Position numbers and translations under genes: made by a program
Origin: Rhodoferax saidenbachensis
Lineage (GTDB): Bacteria; Pseudomonadota; Gammaproteobacteria; Burkholderiales; Burkholderiaceae_C
DNA length: 64,000 bases
NCBI RefSeq assembly: GCF_001955715.1
Contig: NZ_CP019239.1
Span: forward strand, 2,852,001-2,916,000
Reading direction: 5' to 3'
The notes under the pieces: generated by a model
The model's input: the letters and a program-made list of their open reading frames with translations, nothing else
Database searches by the model: none
What the model was told of the DNA's origin: nothing
Shown here: in pieces, positions 46,535-54,748 of the stretch
Position numbering within the stretch: the stretch's first letter is position 1
How the letters are laid out: each line of letters opens with the position of its first letter

Positions 46535-49120
46535 ATGTTGCTACCTTTGCTTACGACTTTCTCCTGGCAGGAGCTGCGCCAGCACCCCTGGCGCAACGCA
46601 GCGGCCGTGGTGTCGGTGATGCTGGGGGTGGCGCTGGCGTTTGCAGTGCACTTGATCAATGCTTCGGCGCTGGACGAGTTCTCGCAGGCCGTGCGTTCAG
46701 TAGGCGGCCAGCCCGACCTGGAACTGCGCACCGCCACGGGCAGCGCCAGCAGTGTGGACGTCGCACTGTGGAGCCGGCTGCTGCACCACCCCGACGTGGC
46801 GGTGGCCGCACCGGTGCTGGAGCTCAGCACCTACGCCGTGCGCGCGGGCCAGAAAACCCTGCTGCGCGTGGTGGGCGTGGACGCGCTGCAGGTGGCCGCG
46901 GTGGCGCCAGACCTGCTGCCCCTGCCCACTGCCCATGCAGACCGCCTGGCTTTCTTCGCACCCGACGCGGTTTTTCTCAACCCGCTGGCGCGCCAGGCGC
47001 TGCCCGGTGCCACGGTGCAGTTGCAGCAGGGCCTGCGACTGCACACCCTGCAGGTCGCTGGCAGCGTGCAGGCCGGTGGTGCGCCGCTGGCGGTGATGGA
47101 CATTGCCGCCGTGCAAAGCCTGTTTGGCCGCAACGACCTGAGCCGCGTGGATGTCCGGCTGCGCGCGGGTGTGGACCGTGCCCGCTTTGTGCGCGACGTC
47201 ACGGGCGCCACCGACTGGCCGGCCGGTGCCACGCTGCGCGCGCCCGGCGATGCGGTGGAACGCATCAGCAACCTGTCGCGCGCCTACCGCGTGAACCTGA
47301 CCGTGCTGGCGCTGGTGGCGCTGTTCACCGGGGGCTTTCTGGTGTTCTCCGTATTGGCGCTGAGCGTGGCGCGGCGCGCGCAGCAGTTTGCGCTCTTGGG
47401 TGTGCTGGGCCTGACCGGCCGGCAGCGGCTGCAACTGGTGCTGCTGGAGGCGGGGGCGCTGGGCAGTATTGGCAGCCTGCTGGGCCTGGCGCTAGGCAGT
47501 GCGCTGGCCGCACTCGCGTTGCGCCTGTTGGGCGGTGACTTGGGTGGTGGATTCTTTGCGGGCAGCGCACCGGCCTTGCAATGGAGTGGTTTGGCAGCGC
47601 TGGTGTTTGGCCTGCTGGGCGTGGCTGCGGCCCTAGTGGGGGCCTGGGCTCCCGCTCGGCTGGCGCAGCAGTTGCCACCGGCGCAAACCCTCAAGGGCCT
47701 GGGCACACCAGATGCGAACCACCACCGCGCCTGGCTGGGCGCGGCGCTGCTGGTGGCGGGCGGCCTGCTGGCGCTGCTGCCCCCGGTTTGGGACATCCCG
47801 CTGGCGGCGTACCTGAGCGTGGCGTGCCTGTTGCTGGGCGGCATCACCGCATTGCCCGCTGCCGTGGGCTGGGTACTGGACGGCGTGGCACCCTTCGTGG
47901 CGCGCCACGCCCTGCCACTTTTAGCGGTGGAGCGCGCGCGCCGCGTGCGCGAAAGTGCCGCGGTGGCGGTGAGCGGCGTGGTGGCGTCGCTCAGCCTGGC
48001 GGTGGCACTGACCGTGATGGTGGCGAGCTTCCGCACCTCCGTGACAACCTGGTTGGACGCGGTGCTGCCTGCGGCCCTGTATGTGCGCACCGCCACCAGT
48101 GGCAGCGCAGCGGACACGGCCTACTTGGACCCGGCGTTTGTGCAAGGCGCCGCAAAGGTGCCGGACGTGGAGCGCCTGAGCACCCAGCGCACGTTATCGC
48201 TCACGCTGGACCCGGCCCAACCGGCCATTGCGCTGCTGGTGCGCCCGCTGCGCGATGCCCAGACGGGCGCACTGAACCTGCCGTTGGTGGGCAACCCAGT
48301 GCCGGTGCCCGCAGGGCGTGTAGGCGTGTACGTGAGCGAAGCCATGCTGGACCTCTACGCTGCGCGGGTGGGACACGACCTGCCTGCACTTTCAGCATCT
48401 TTTAGGCCTCCAGCTCCCGTGGATATTGCGCAACCAGCTACTTTTTTTGTAGCGGGTGTGTGGCGCGACTATGCCCGCCAGTTTGGCACTGTGGCCATGG
48501 ATCCGGCCGACTTTGCACGCTACAGCCGCGACACACGGGTCAACGACATCGCCTTTTGGCTGCACCCGCAGGCGGATGTGCCGCAGGTGCAAGAACAGTT
48601 GCGCGCGCTGGCCAACCAACTGGCCAACACCCCGGACGGTGCGGCGGGCAACTTGCTGGAGTTTGGTTCGGCGGCCGAGATCCGCGCCACCAGCCTGAAG
48701 ATTTTTGACCGCAGCTTTGCCGTGACCTACTGGCTGCAGGCGGTGGCGATTGGCATTGGGCTGTTTGGTGTGGCGGCCAGCTTCAGCGCGCAAGTGCTGG
48801 CGCGGCGCAAGGAGTTTGGGCTGCTGGTGCACCTGGGGCTCACACGGCGGCAGATTCTGCGCGTGGTGGCTTTGGAGGGCATGGCCTGGACCTCGCTCGG
48901 TGCCCTGGCCGGTGTAGCACTTGGCTTGGCGGTGGCCGTGGTGCTGGTGCATGTGGTGAACCCGCAGAGCTTTCACTGGACCATGGAGCTGGCCCTGCCC
49001 TGGGGTCGGCTGGCGGCGCTGGCCGCTGCCGTGGTGGTGGCAGGAACAACAACGGCCTGGCTGTCAGGCCAGGCCGCTGCGGGGCGCGATGCGGTGATGG
49101 CGGTGAAAGAGGACTGGTGA
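46535..49120 (+). CDS. Large FtsX-family ABC permease (AttFG/LolCE-like)
   Basis: An 861-residue permease with two FtsX-type halves: an N-terminal helix (RNAAAVVSVMLGVALAFAVH), a periplasmic domain (about 40-255), a block of three helices starting VNLTVLALVALFTGGFLVF, a middle helix region (about 420-480) and a second FtsX domain at the end (AVAIGIGLFGVAASFSAQVL, EGMAWTSLGALAGVALG). This architecture is that of mechanotransmission-type transporters such as LolCE, MacB and AttFG. There is no ATPase next to it; the LolD/AttE-type ATPase at 27465 is a likely partner (inferred). A 48-bp repeat lies in the second periplasmic part (48406-48453). Confidence 0.85.
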   Translation: MLLPLLTTFSWQELRQHPWRNAAAVVSVMLGVALAFAVHLINASALDEFSQAVRSVGGQPDLELRTATGSASSVDVALWSRLLHHPDVAVAAPVLELSTYAVRAGQKTLLRVVGVDALQVAAVAPDLLPLPTAHADRLAFFAPDAVFLNPLARQALPGATVQLQQGLRLHTLQVAGSVQAGGAPLAVMDIAAVQSLFGRNDLSRVDVRLRAGVDRARFVRDVTGATDWPAGATLRAPGDAVERISNLSRAYRVNLTVLALVALFTGGFLVFSVLALSVARRAQQFALLGVLGLTGRQRLQLVLLEAGALGSIGSLLGLALGSALAALALRLLGGDLGGGFFAGSAPALQWSGLAALVFGLLGVAAALVGAWAPARLAQQLPPAQTLKGLGTPDANHHRAWLGAALLVAGGLLALLPPVWDIPLAAYLSVACLLLGGITALPAAVGWVLDGVAPFVARHALPLLAVERARRVRESAAVAVSGVVASLSLAVALTVMVASFRTSVTTWLDAVLPAALYVRTATSGSAADTAYLDPAFVQGAAKVPDVERLSTQRTLSLTLDPAQPAIALLVRPLRDAQTGALNLPLVGNPVPVPAGRVGVYVSEAMLDLYAARVGHDLPALSASFRPPAPVDIAQPATFFVAGVWRDYARQFGTVAMDPADFARYSRDTRVNDIAFWLHPQADVPQVQEQLRALANQLANTPDGAAGNLLEFGSAAEIRATSLKIFDRSFAVTYWLQAVAIGIGLFGVAASFSAQVLARRKEFGLLVHLGLTRRQILRVVALEGMAWTSLGALAGVALGLAVAVVLVHVVNPQSFHWTMELALPWGRLAALAAAVVVAGTTTAWLSGQAAAGRDAVMAVKEDW
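48406..48453 (-). repeat. 48-bp dispersed repeat, copy in FtsX-type permease
   Basis: In reverse complement it starts GCTACAAAAAAAGTAGC, then TGGTTGCGCAATATCC and GGGAGCTGGAGGC. Coding strand gives RPPAPVDIAQPATFFVA, in the same codon frame as the mutL linker copy. Confidence 0.78.
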
Positions 49121-49386
49121 GAGCCTGTTTACGATCTAGACGGGGTCACGCAAGTACCTTTTCGGGAGGGGCTGCTAGGCGCAAAACGCAGTCGGGCTGG
49201 TGCCCGGCAAGGCTTTGCAACACCGCAGACCGCCCGAAAAGACACTTGCCCTGCGGGTTGGGACGAAATCGGGCGATTTGCCCACCAAACCCCTTGCATG
49301 GGCATGAGCCCATGCGGCGTGGTCTTGGCAGGCAACTCATCCCGATTGCGTCCCAACGTGACCCCGTATAGATCGTAAACAAGCTC
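49121..49386. mobile_element. MITE-like foldback element
   Basis: A 266-bp non-coding element starting directly after the permease stop. Terminal inverted repeats of 30 bp (49121-49150 and 49357-49386, 28 of 30 match; core TGTTTACGATCTA and ACGGGGTCACG). Inside are further inverted pairs: 49151-49166 with 49233-49248, 49257-49282 with 49331-49357, and a perfect GCATGGGC-ATGA-GCCCATGC at 49296-49315. No credible gene and no clear target duplication. Transposase source unknown. It covers nearly all of the gap to dctP. Confidence 0.65.
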
Positions 49387-49409
49387 TACGCCCCACCACC
49401 CATCTGCAC

Positions 49410-50441
49410 TTACTTCTTGGCGCGGATCTTGGTGAGCTCGCCTTGGGTTTCGTTCCACAGGTCCATACCAATGTCGGCACCAATCTGGGCGTACACGCGG
49501 GTCAGCTTGTCACGCATGCGGGCGGACTCGGCAGGCGACAGTTCGTTGACTTGCATGCCTTTGGCCTTCAGGTCGGCCACGGCGCTGGCGGCTTCGGCGC
49601 GGGTGTCCTTGCGCTCAAAGTCACGACTCAGTTTGGCGGCGTCGCTGAGGATTTTTTGCTCATCCTTGGACAACTGGTCCCACCACTTCTTGCTGGCCAT
49701 CACGATCCAGGGGCTGTACACGTGGTTGGTCACCGTCATGTACTTCTGTACTTCGTAGAACTTGCTCGACAGAATCGTGTTGAAGGGGTTTTCCTGGCCA
49801 TCCACGGTGTTGGTTTCGAGTGCGCTGAACAACTCGGAGAAGGCCATGGGCACGGCGTTGGCACCCAGGGTCTTGAAGCTGTTCAGGAACACGTTGTTCT
49901 GCATCACGCGCAGCTTGATACCTTCCAGGTCTTCCACCTTGTTGATAGCGCGTTTGCTGTTGGTCAGGTTGCGGAAACCGTTTTCCCAATAGGCCAGGCC
50001 GACCAGTCCCTTGTCCTGCAGCTTGTTGCGGATCTTGTCGCCAATGGGGCCGTCCAGGAGTGCATCCGCTTCCTTGGCATTGCTGATTAAAAAGGGCGTA
50101 TCCCACAGCGCCATTTCCTTGGTGATACCCACCAGCGTGGCTGTGGAGCCGACCATCATTTCCTGCGCGCCGCCGATCAGCGAGTTCTGCATCTGCACGT
50201 CCGGGCCCAGTGCGGAGGCACCAATGGCGCGCACCTTCATCTTGCCGCCGGAGGCTTTTTCAACCGCCTCGGCAAACACCTTGGAGGCGCGGCCCTGGTT
50301 GCTTTGTTCGTTGAGTCCGTAGCCAAAGCGGATCAGACGCGGTTTGATGTCTTGCGCCAACGCGGGCAGCGCAGCGCTGAAGACGGCGGCACCGGCCACG
50401 GCCAGCACGGCGCGGCGGATCAGGGTGGTGGAAGCTTTCAT
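49410..50441 (-). CDS. TRAP transporter solute-binding protein (DctP type)
   Basis: A 343-residue periplasmic DctP-type protein. Signal peptide VLAVAGAAVFSAALPALAQD, then LIRFGYGLNEQSNQGRASKV. NGFRNLTNSKRAINKVEDL and AFSELFSALETNTVDGQENP are the DctP family signatures, including the conserved carboxylate-binding Arg region. It is last of the gntK-dctQ-dctM-dctP operon on the minus strand. The ligand is probably an aldonate such as gluconate, because gntK is in the operon (inferred). Confidence 0.93.
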   Translation of the reverse strand: MKASTTLIRRAVLAVAGAAVFSAALPALAQDIKPRLIRFGYGLNEQSNQGRASKVFAEAVEKASGGKMKVRAIGASALGPDVQMQNSLIGGAQEMMVGSTATLVGITKEMALWDTPFLISNAKEADALLDGPIGDKIRNKLQDKGLVGLAYWENGFRNLTNSKRAINKVEDLEGIKLRVMQNNVFLNSFKTLGANAVPMAFSELFSALETNTVDGQENPFNTILSSKFYEVQKYMTVTNHVYSPWIVMASKKWWDQLSKDEQKILSDAAKLSRDFERKDTRAEAASAVADLKAKGMQVNELSPAESARMRDKLTRVYAQIGADIGMDLWNETQGELTKIRAKK

Positions 50442-50520
50442 GGAATGTCTCCTGGGTAGGTGTTGTTGTGAAAGAAAACGGGAACAGAACGAGAAGAGAG
50501 CAGGAACAGCGGAACGGAAC

Positions 50521-51813
50521 TCAGCGCATCCACGCCACGGGCGCGATCACGATTTGCGGGAACAGGACGAACAGGAAAAGAATCAGCGTGTAGGTAATGA
50601 GAAAGGGGTTCACGCCCTTGATCACCTGGTGCAGCGGCAAACGCCCCACCCCCGCCACCACGTTGAGCACGGTGCCCACGGGCGGCGTGATGAGACCGAT
50701 GGCGCCGTTGAGCACAAACATCAGGCCGAAATACACCGGGTCGATGCCGGCCTTCACGGCAATGGGCAGCATCACCGGCGCAAAGATCAGAATGGTGGGC
50801 GTGAGGTCCAGCGCGGTGCCCACGAGGATCAACACCAGCATCATCACCATCATCAGGAGGCGCGGGCTCTCTACCAGCGGGCCGAGCCAACCGGTCAGCA
50901 CATTCGGCAAATCGGCCAGCGTGATCATGTAGCTGGCCACTTGCGCACCGGCACACAGGAACATCACGATGGCCGTCGTCTTGGCCGCCCGCACCAGCAC
51001 GCCGTAGACCGCCGTGATTTTCATCTCACGGTGGATGAACAAGGCCACCACCAGCGCGTAGAACGCGGCCACCACCGCCGCCTCGGTGGGGGTGAAGACA
51101 CCGCTCTTCATGCCTCCAATGATGATCAGCGGCATCAGCATCGCCCAGAACGCCTTGCGTGTGGCTTGCAGGCGTTCGCGCATGGGCAGCGGCTGGCCTT
51201 CGGGCAAATCGATTTTGCGCAGCACCAGTTTCCAGGCCACGATGAGGCCCACACCCATGATGAGTCCCGGCACGATGCCCGAAATAAACAGCGCCGAGAT
51301 GGAGGTATTGGTGGTCACACCATAGATCACAAACGGCATGCTGGGTGGAATGATGGGCGCGATGATGCCGCCCGAAGCAATCAGCCCCGCCGAGGTGTGC
51401 ATGGGGTAGCCCTGCTGGCGCATCATGGGCATCAGGATGGTGGCCAGCGCGGCCGTGTCGGCCAAGGCGGAGCCGCTCATGCTGGCCATGAGCACCGCTG
51501 CACCAATAGCCACAAAACCCAGGCCACCGCGGATATGCCCGACCCAGGCCTGCGCCATGGCGATGATGCGCCGGCTGATGCCTCCGCTGTTCATCAGCTC
51601 ACCGGCCAGGATGAAGAAAGGCACCGCCAGCAGCGGAAAACTGTCTACCCCAGCCACCAGGTTCTGGGCCAGCAACTGCGTGTCCCAGAAGTCCAGTACC
51701 CAGGCCATGGCAGCGCCCGTCAGTACCAGGGACAGGGCCATGTTCATGCCGATGCCCATGAGCGCCAGCATGCCGACGCAAAACACAATAAAAGCGAGTC
51801 CTTCGTTGCTCAT
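50521..51813 (-). CDS. TRAP transporter large permease (DctM type)
   Basis: A 430-residue inner-membrane protein with about 12 helices; DctM family signatures VPFFILAGELMNSGGISRRI, GSALADTAALATILMPMM, GGIIAPIIPPSMPFVIYG, and in the second half TPTEAAVVAAFYALVVALF and DLTPTILIFAPVMLPI. It is the sodium-coupled transport subunit. ATG 51813 (MSNEGLAFIVF) was chosen over an upstream open frame that overlaps dctQ. It begins 4 bp after dctQ. Confidence 0.94.
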   Translation of the reverse strand: MSNEGLAFIVFCVGMLALMGIGMNMALSLVLTGAAMAWVLDFWDTQLLAQNLVAGVDSFPLLAVPFFILAGELMNSGGISRRIIAMAQAWVGHIRGGLGFVAIGAAVLMASMSGSALADTAALATILMPMMRQQGYPMHTSAGLIASGGIIAPIIPPSMPFVIYGVTTNTSISALFISGIVPGLIMGVGLIVAWKLVLRKIDLPEGQPLPMRERLQATRKAFWAMLMPLIIIGGMKSGVFTPTEAAVVAAFYALVVALFIHREMKITAVYGVLVRAAKTTAIVMFLCAGAQVASYMITLADLPNVLTGWLGPLVESPRLLMMVMMLVLILVGTALDLTPTILIFAPVMLPIAVKAGIDPVYFGLMFVLNGAIGLITPPVGTVLNVVAGVGRLPLHQVIKGVNPFLITYTLILFLFVLFPQIVIAPVAWMR

Positions 51814-51817
51814 CACA

Positions 51818-52333
51818 TCAGTCCATCTCTGCGCCATGACCGAGGTCAAGCGCCGTGCGTTGCACCAGTTCCCACAAGGCCATGACGCCAATCGCCATTG
51901 CACACAACAGGGCCGGTAGCGGTAGCAGCAGGCTGGGATAACCCATCACCACCGAGTAGCTGCCCCAGCCCACCACGACCTGCTGCCAGGCGCCCACGCC
52001 CAGCAATACACAGGCCAGCAGGACCAGCAGACGGATCACCGCCGTCATCACGGCCAGCGCCAGCGGTCTCTTTTGCAGCATGGCCACCAGGCTGGTGAAG
52101 GCCATGTGTTCACCCGCCGGATAGGCCGCCGTGGCGCCAATAAACACCATCCAGACAAAGAGCAAGCGCGACAACTCTTCGCTGGCGGCCACCCCACTGC
52201 CAAAGCCGTAACGCAACACCACGTTCACAAACACGGACACGGCCATCACGCCCAGACACAGCGCCAAAAGGGCTTGGGTCACATGGACAAACTTGCTGGG
52301 CGCTGCGGCCTCGTCATGGATCGGTTCAGTCAT
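51818..52333 (-). CDS. TRAP transporter small permease (DctQ type)
   Basis: A 171-residue four-helix small TRAP subunit. FVHVTQALLALCLGVMAVSV starts the first helix, and SEELSRLLFVWMVFIGATAA is the family signature. ATG 52333 overlaps the gntK stop by 4 bp, so it is co-translated with gntK. It precedes dctM by 4 bp. Confidence 0.9.
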   Translation of the reverse strand: MTEPIHDEAAAPSKFVHVTQALLALCLGVMAVSVFVNVVLRYGFGSGVAASEELSRLLFVWMVFIGATAAYPAGEHMAFTSLVAMLQKRPLALAVMTAVIRLLVLLACVLLGVGAWQQVVVGWGSYSVVMGYPSLLLPLPALLCAMAIGVMALWELVQRTALDLGHGAEMD

Positions 52334-52833
52334 GCAGGCTCCTGTGCAGTGGCCAGCCATTCGGTCACCGCAATCTGTAGTTGGGTCAGGGCAAGGGTGG
52401 CATCCAGGCGCAATACGCCAGCCTCGCCCACGGGGGATTCGAGCGTGGCGAACTGGTTGTCCACCAGCTTGGTCGAAAAGAAATGGGCTGCACGCGCACT
52501 CACGCGGGCCTGCGCCTCGGCCTGGCCAATGTCCAGAAACACGAAACGCAAACCGGGCGCAGCCTGGCGCAGTCGGTCGCGGTACGCGCGCTTGAGGGCC
52601 GAGCAGGTCACCACCACACCGCTGGGTCGGGCCTGCAGTTGCGCCCCTAGCGTGGCCAGCCAGTCGGCGCGGTCGGCGTCGGTCAGTGCAATGCCACGGG
52701 CCATCTTGTCGCGATTGGCAGGGCTGTGGTAGTCGTCGCCCTCCACCAGCGGCAGGCCGGTGGCCTGGGCCACGGCCTCACCCAGACTGGACTTGCCGCA
52801 ACCGGAAACTCCCATGATGACAATGGAATGCAT
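52330..52833 (-). CDS. gntK: Gluconokinase
   Basis: GntK phosphorylates gluconate to 6-phosphogluconate, feeding the Entner-Doudoroff or pentose phosphate pathway. The 167-residue protein has the P-loop VIMGVSGCGKSSLGEA, VEGDDYHSPANRDKMARGIA and VTCSALKRAYRDRLR, with RAAHFFSTKLVDNQFATLE near the C-terminus. ATG 52833 was chosen. First gene of the gntK-TRAP operon. A perfect palindromic operator begins 13 bp before its start, so the LacI-type regulator next door should repress it. Confidence 0.95.
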   Translation of the reverse strand: MHSIVIMGVSGCGKSSLGEAVAQATGLPLVEGDDYHSPANRDKMARGIALTDADRADWLATLGAQLQARPSGVVVTCSALKRAYRDRLRQAAPGLRFVFLDIGQAEAQARVSARAAHFFSTKLVDNQFATLESPVGEAGVLRLDATLALTQLQIAVTEWLATAQEPA

Positions 52834-52845
52834 AAATGGCGTGGA

Positions 52846-52863
52846 TTGGATAGCGCTATCCAA
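52846..52863. promoter_or_regulatory. Palindromic LacI-type operator, proximal to gntK
   Basis: TTGGATAGCGCTATCCAA, an 18-bp perfect palindrome. Its core GGATAGCGCTATCC is repeated at 52954-52967. It is typical of LacI/GntR operator symmetry with central CG and lies just upstream of gntK. Confidence 0.8.
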
Positions 52864-52953
52864 AAGTATTCAAAAAAAAGCGATTGACAGGCTTTGGCCC
52901 ACTTTTCTGAGTGAGAACTGCGCTTAGGGGTTTGTCCGTGGCCTGTCAAAGCG

Positions 52954-52967
52954 GGATAGCGCTATCC
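52954..52967. promoter_or_regulatory. Palindromic LacI-type operator, proximal to lacI-type gene
   Basis: GGATAGCGCTATCC, perfect 14-bp palindrome with the same core as 52846-52863. Centres are 106 bp apart, about ten helical turns, which would allow DNA looping by a tetramer. It is 43 bp before the regulator start, suggesting autoregulation. Confidence 0.8.
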
Positions 52968-53010
52968 TATGCGAAGATATTTGCATGCCATTCAGTAGTT
53001 TCCCTAGGCC

Positions 53011-54033
53011 ATGACCGCTCCCATCCGCCCCCGCGCAACTGGCCGCGTCACGCTCTCGGACGTAGCGCATTTGGCCGGCGTCAGCCCCATCACCGTCTCG
53101 CGCGCGCTGCGCGGCGAGCGGGCCGTGGCGGCCGAGCTGGTTGCCAAGGTGCAGGCCGCTGCCGACACTTTGGGCTATATGCCCAACCCGGCGGCACGGG
53201 CGCTGGCGTCCGGTCAGAGCAGCCATGTGGCGGTGCTGATCCCCATGCTGTCCAACGCGCTGTTTGTGAACCTGCTGGAGGCCTTGCAGAACACGCTGCG
53301 CCAGGCCGGCTACCAGACACTGATAGGCATCACCTACTACGACCCGAGCGAAGAAGAGAGCCTGCTGCGTGAACAGTTGTTGCACCGCCCGGCCGGACTC
53401 ATCGTCACCGGGCTGGAGCGCAGCGACGCCACACGCAGCCTGATCGCCCAAAGCGGTGTGCCCTGTGTGCACCTGATGACAGCGCAGGCCTCCGAAGGAA
53501 CCTATTGCGTGGGGTTTTCACAGTTTGATGCGGGCCACGACATGACACGCCATTTGCTGGACAAGGGCTACCGGCGCATTGCCTTTGCCGCGACCCAACT
53601 GGACCCGCGTACCCTGCAGCGCCTGGAAGGCTGGCGCCACGCTTTGCAGTCGGCAGGCCGCTACGACGCCACGCTGGAGTGGCTGAACCCGGCGCCCTCT
53701 TCCCTGTCGCTGGGCGCGCGCATGTTTGAACAAATCATGGGGCAACAGCCGCCGGTGGACGCCATCTTCTTTTGCAACGATGACCTGGCGCAGGGCGCGC
53801 TGCTGGCCGCTTTGCGTATGGGAGTAGCCGTGCCACAGCGGGTCGCGATTGCCGGTTTCAACGACCTCACGGGCAGCGACCAGATGGTGCCGCCACTGAC
53901 CACCGTGCGTACGCCGCGCGCCGAGATCGGACAGGCCGCCGGGCAAATGCTGGTGGCGCTGATGCAAGGAGAAACGGTGCCCACACCTTGCCTGGACCTG
54001 GGTTATGTGCTGCAGGCGCGGGACAGCGCATAA
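53011..54033 (+). CDS. LacI-family transcriptional regulator (gluconate-type)
   Basis: A 340-residue LacI-family repressor. Residues about 13-33 form the HTH (VTLSDVAHLAGVSPITVSRA) and the hinge follows (NPAARALASGQS). The C-terminal effector domain is of periplasmic-binding-protein fold with FFCNDDLAQGALLAAL. Divergent from gntK-dctQMP, with two palindromes between, so it most likely controls gluconate uptake and phosphorylation (like GntR of E. coli). The ligand is inferred. Confidence 0.9.
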   Translation: MTAPIRPRATGRVTLSDVAHLAGVSPITVSRALRGERAVAAELVAKVQAAADTLGYMPNPAARALASGQSSHVAVLIPMLSNALFVNLLEALQNTLRQAGYQTLIGITYYDPSEEESLLREQLLHRPAGLIVTGLERSDATRSLIAQSGVPCVHLMTAQASEGTYCVGFSQFDAGHDMTRHLLDKGYRRIAFAATQLDPRTLQRLEGWRHALQSAGRYDATLEWLNPAPSSLSLGARMFEQIMGQQPPVDAIFFCNDDLAQGALLAALRMGVAVPQRVAIAGFNDLTGSDQMVPPLTTVRTPRAEIGQAAGQMLVALMQGETVPTPCLDLGYVLQARDSA

Positions 54034-54054
54034 AGCAACACGGAACAAGCACTT

Positions 54055-54135
54055 CCGTTCGGGCTGAGCCTGTCGAAGCCTTCTACAAGTCGTTAATTTG
54101 TAAGGGCTGCGTTTCGACAAGCTCAACGCGAACGG
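54055..54135. repeat. TCGAAG-type palindromic repeat after the LacI gene
   Basis: CCGTTCGGGCTGAGCCTGTC plus GAAG, a spacer, then TTTCGACAAGCTCAACGCGA and ACGG. It fills most of the tail-to-tail gap between the LacI gene and the DUF2917 gene and could be a bidirectional terminator. Confidence 0.85.
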
Positions 54136-54155
54136 ACTTATTCAGCAAAACCGAC

Positions 54156-54638
54156 TCAGGGCGCGTTGGACTCCAGGCACGTCTGCACTTTGCCCCGGCC
54201 CGCCACCAGAAACTCGCGGTAGCCCGCCAGCCCCACCAACAGCCGGCCCAGGGCGCGCGCCACCTGTCCCAAGCCCTGCCCCAGATCACGCACCGGGGCC
54301 ACCACGGCCTGTTGCCAGCGCGCTGCAGCGGCGCTCACGGGCGCGGGTTCCCACACCAGCGTTGTGCTCGCCGCGCCGCCGGAAGGCCAGGACTCGATCA
54401 CCACGCCCTCACCGGCCAGCATGGACAGATTCATTCCGGGCATGACAAAAAAGTCACCCGCATCATCCGCCGGATTCCAGCGTGCCGCCGGGCTCCAGGG
54501 TGAGGGGTTGAAAGTCGCCCAGGCCCGCCCGGCCGTCACGCGCAATACTCCGTTGGACTGGGGGTAAAACGTGACAGCGCAGCCCTTGGCGAGTTGCCAG
54601 GGGGCAGAAGATTGGGATGCATGGACGCTGGATGACAT
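54156..54638 (-). CDS. DUF2917 protein
   Basis: A 160-residue DUF2917 protein: WQLAKGCAVTFYPQSNGVLR, VTAGRAWATF and DFFVMPGMNLSMLAGEGVVI form a cupin-like beta region; the C-terminal half is helix-rich. The start is supported by AAGGAG 7 nt upstream. It is divergent from a LysR-type regulator with a clear palindromic operator between, a gene pair seen in other Burkholderiales. Function unknown; control by the LysR protein is inferred. Confidence 0.8.
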   Translation of the reverse strand: MSSSVHASQSSAPWQLAKGCAVTFYPQSNGVLRVTAGRAWATFNPSPWSPAARWNPADDAGDFFVMPGMNLSMLAGEGVVIESWPSGGAASTTLVWEPAPVSAAAARWQQAVVAPVRDLGQGLGQVARALGRLLVGLAGYREFLVAGRGKVQTCLESNAP

Positions 54639-54712
54639 GGCGGGCTCCTTTCGTATTCGGTCCATGAATGATCGCGCCCCAGCCCCCCACAGTCCAATGA
54701 ATTCGGGATATG

Positions 54713-54739
54713 CTATTCATTCCATTTACGCATGAATAG
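54713..54739. promoter_or_regulatory. LysR-type operator
   Basis: CTATTCAT-N11-ATGAATAG, perfect 8-bp arms giving the T-N11-A core of LysR-type sites. It lies 9 bp before the LysR gene start and 75 bp before the DUF2917 start, fitting autoregulation and control of the divergent gene. Confidence 0.75.
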
Positions 54740-54748
54740 AAAATTGCC

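Noticed and set aside
46294..47538. 414-codon open frame overlapping the permease and DUF1800 starts
   Set aside because: Arg/Gly/Pro-rich translation without family resemblance; it lies over the well-supported FtsX-type permease.
50344..51885. 513-codon open frame opposite the TRAP genes
   Set aside because: His/Gln/Arg-rich antisense shadow of dctM; no recognisable protein.
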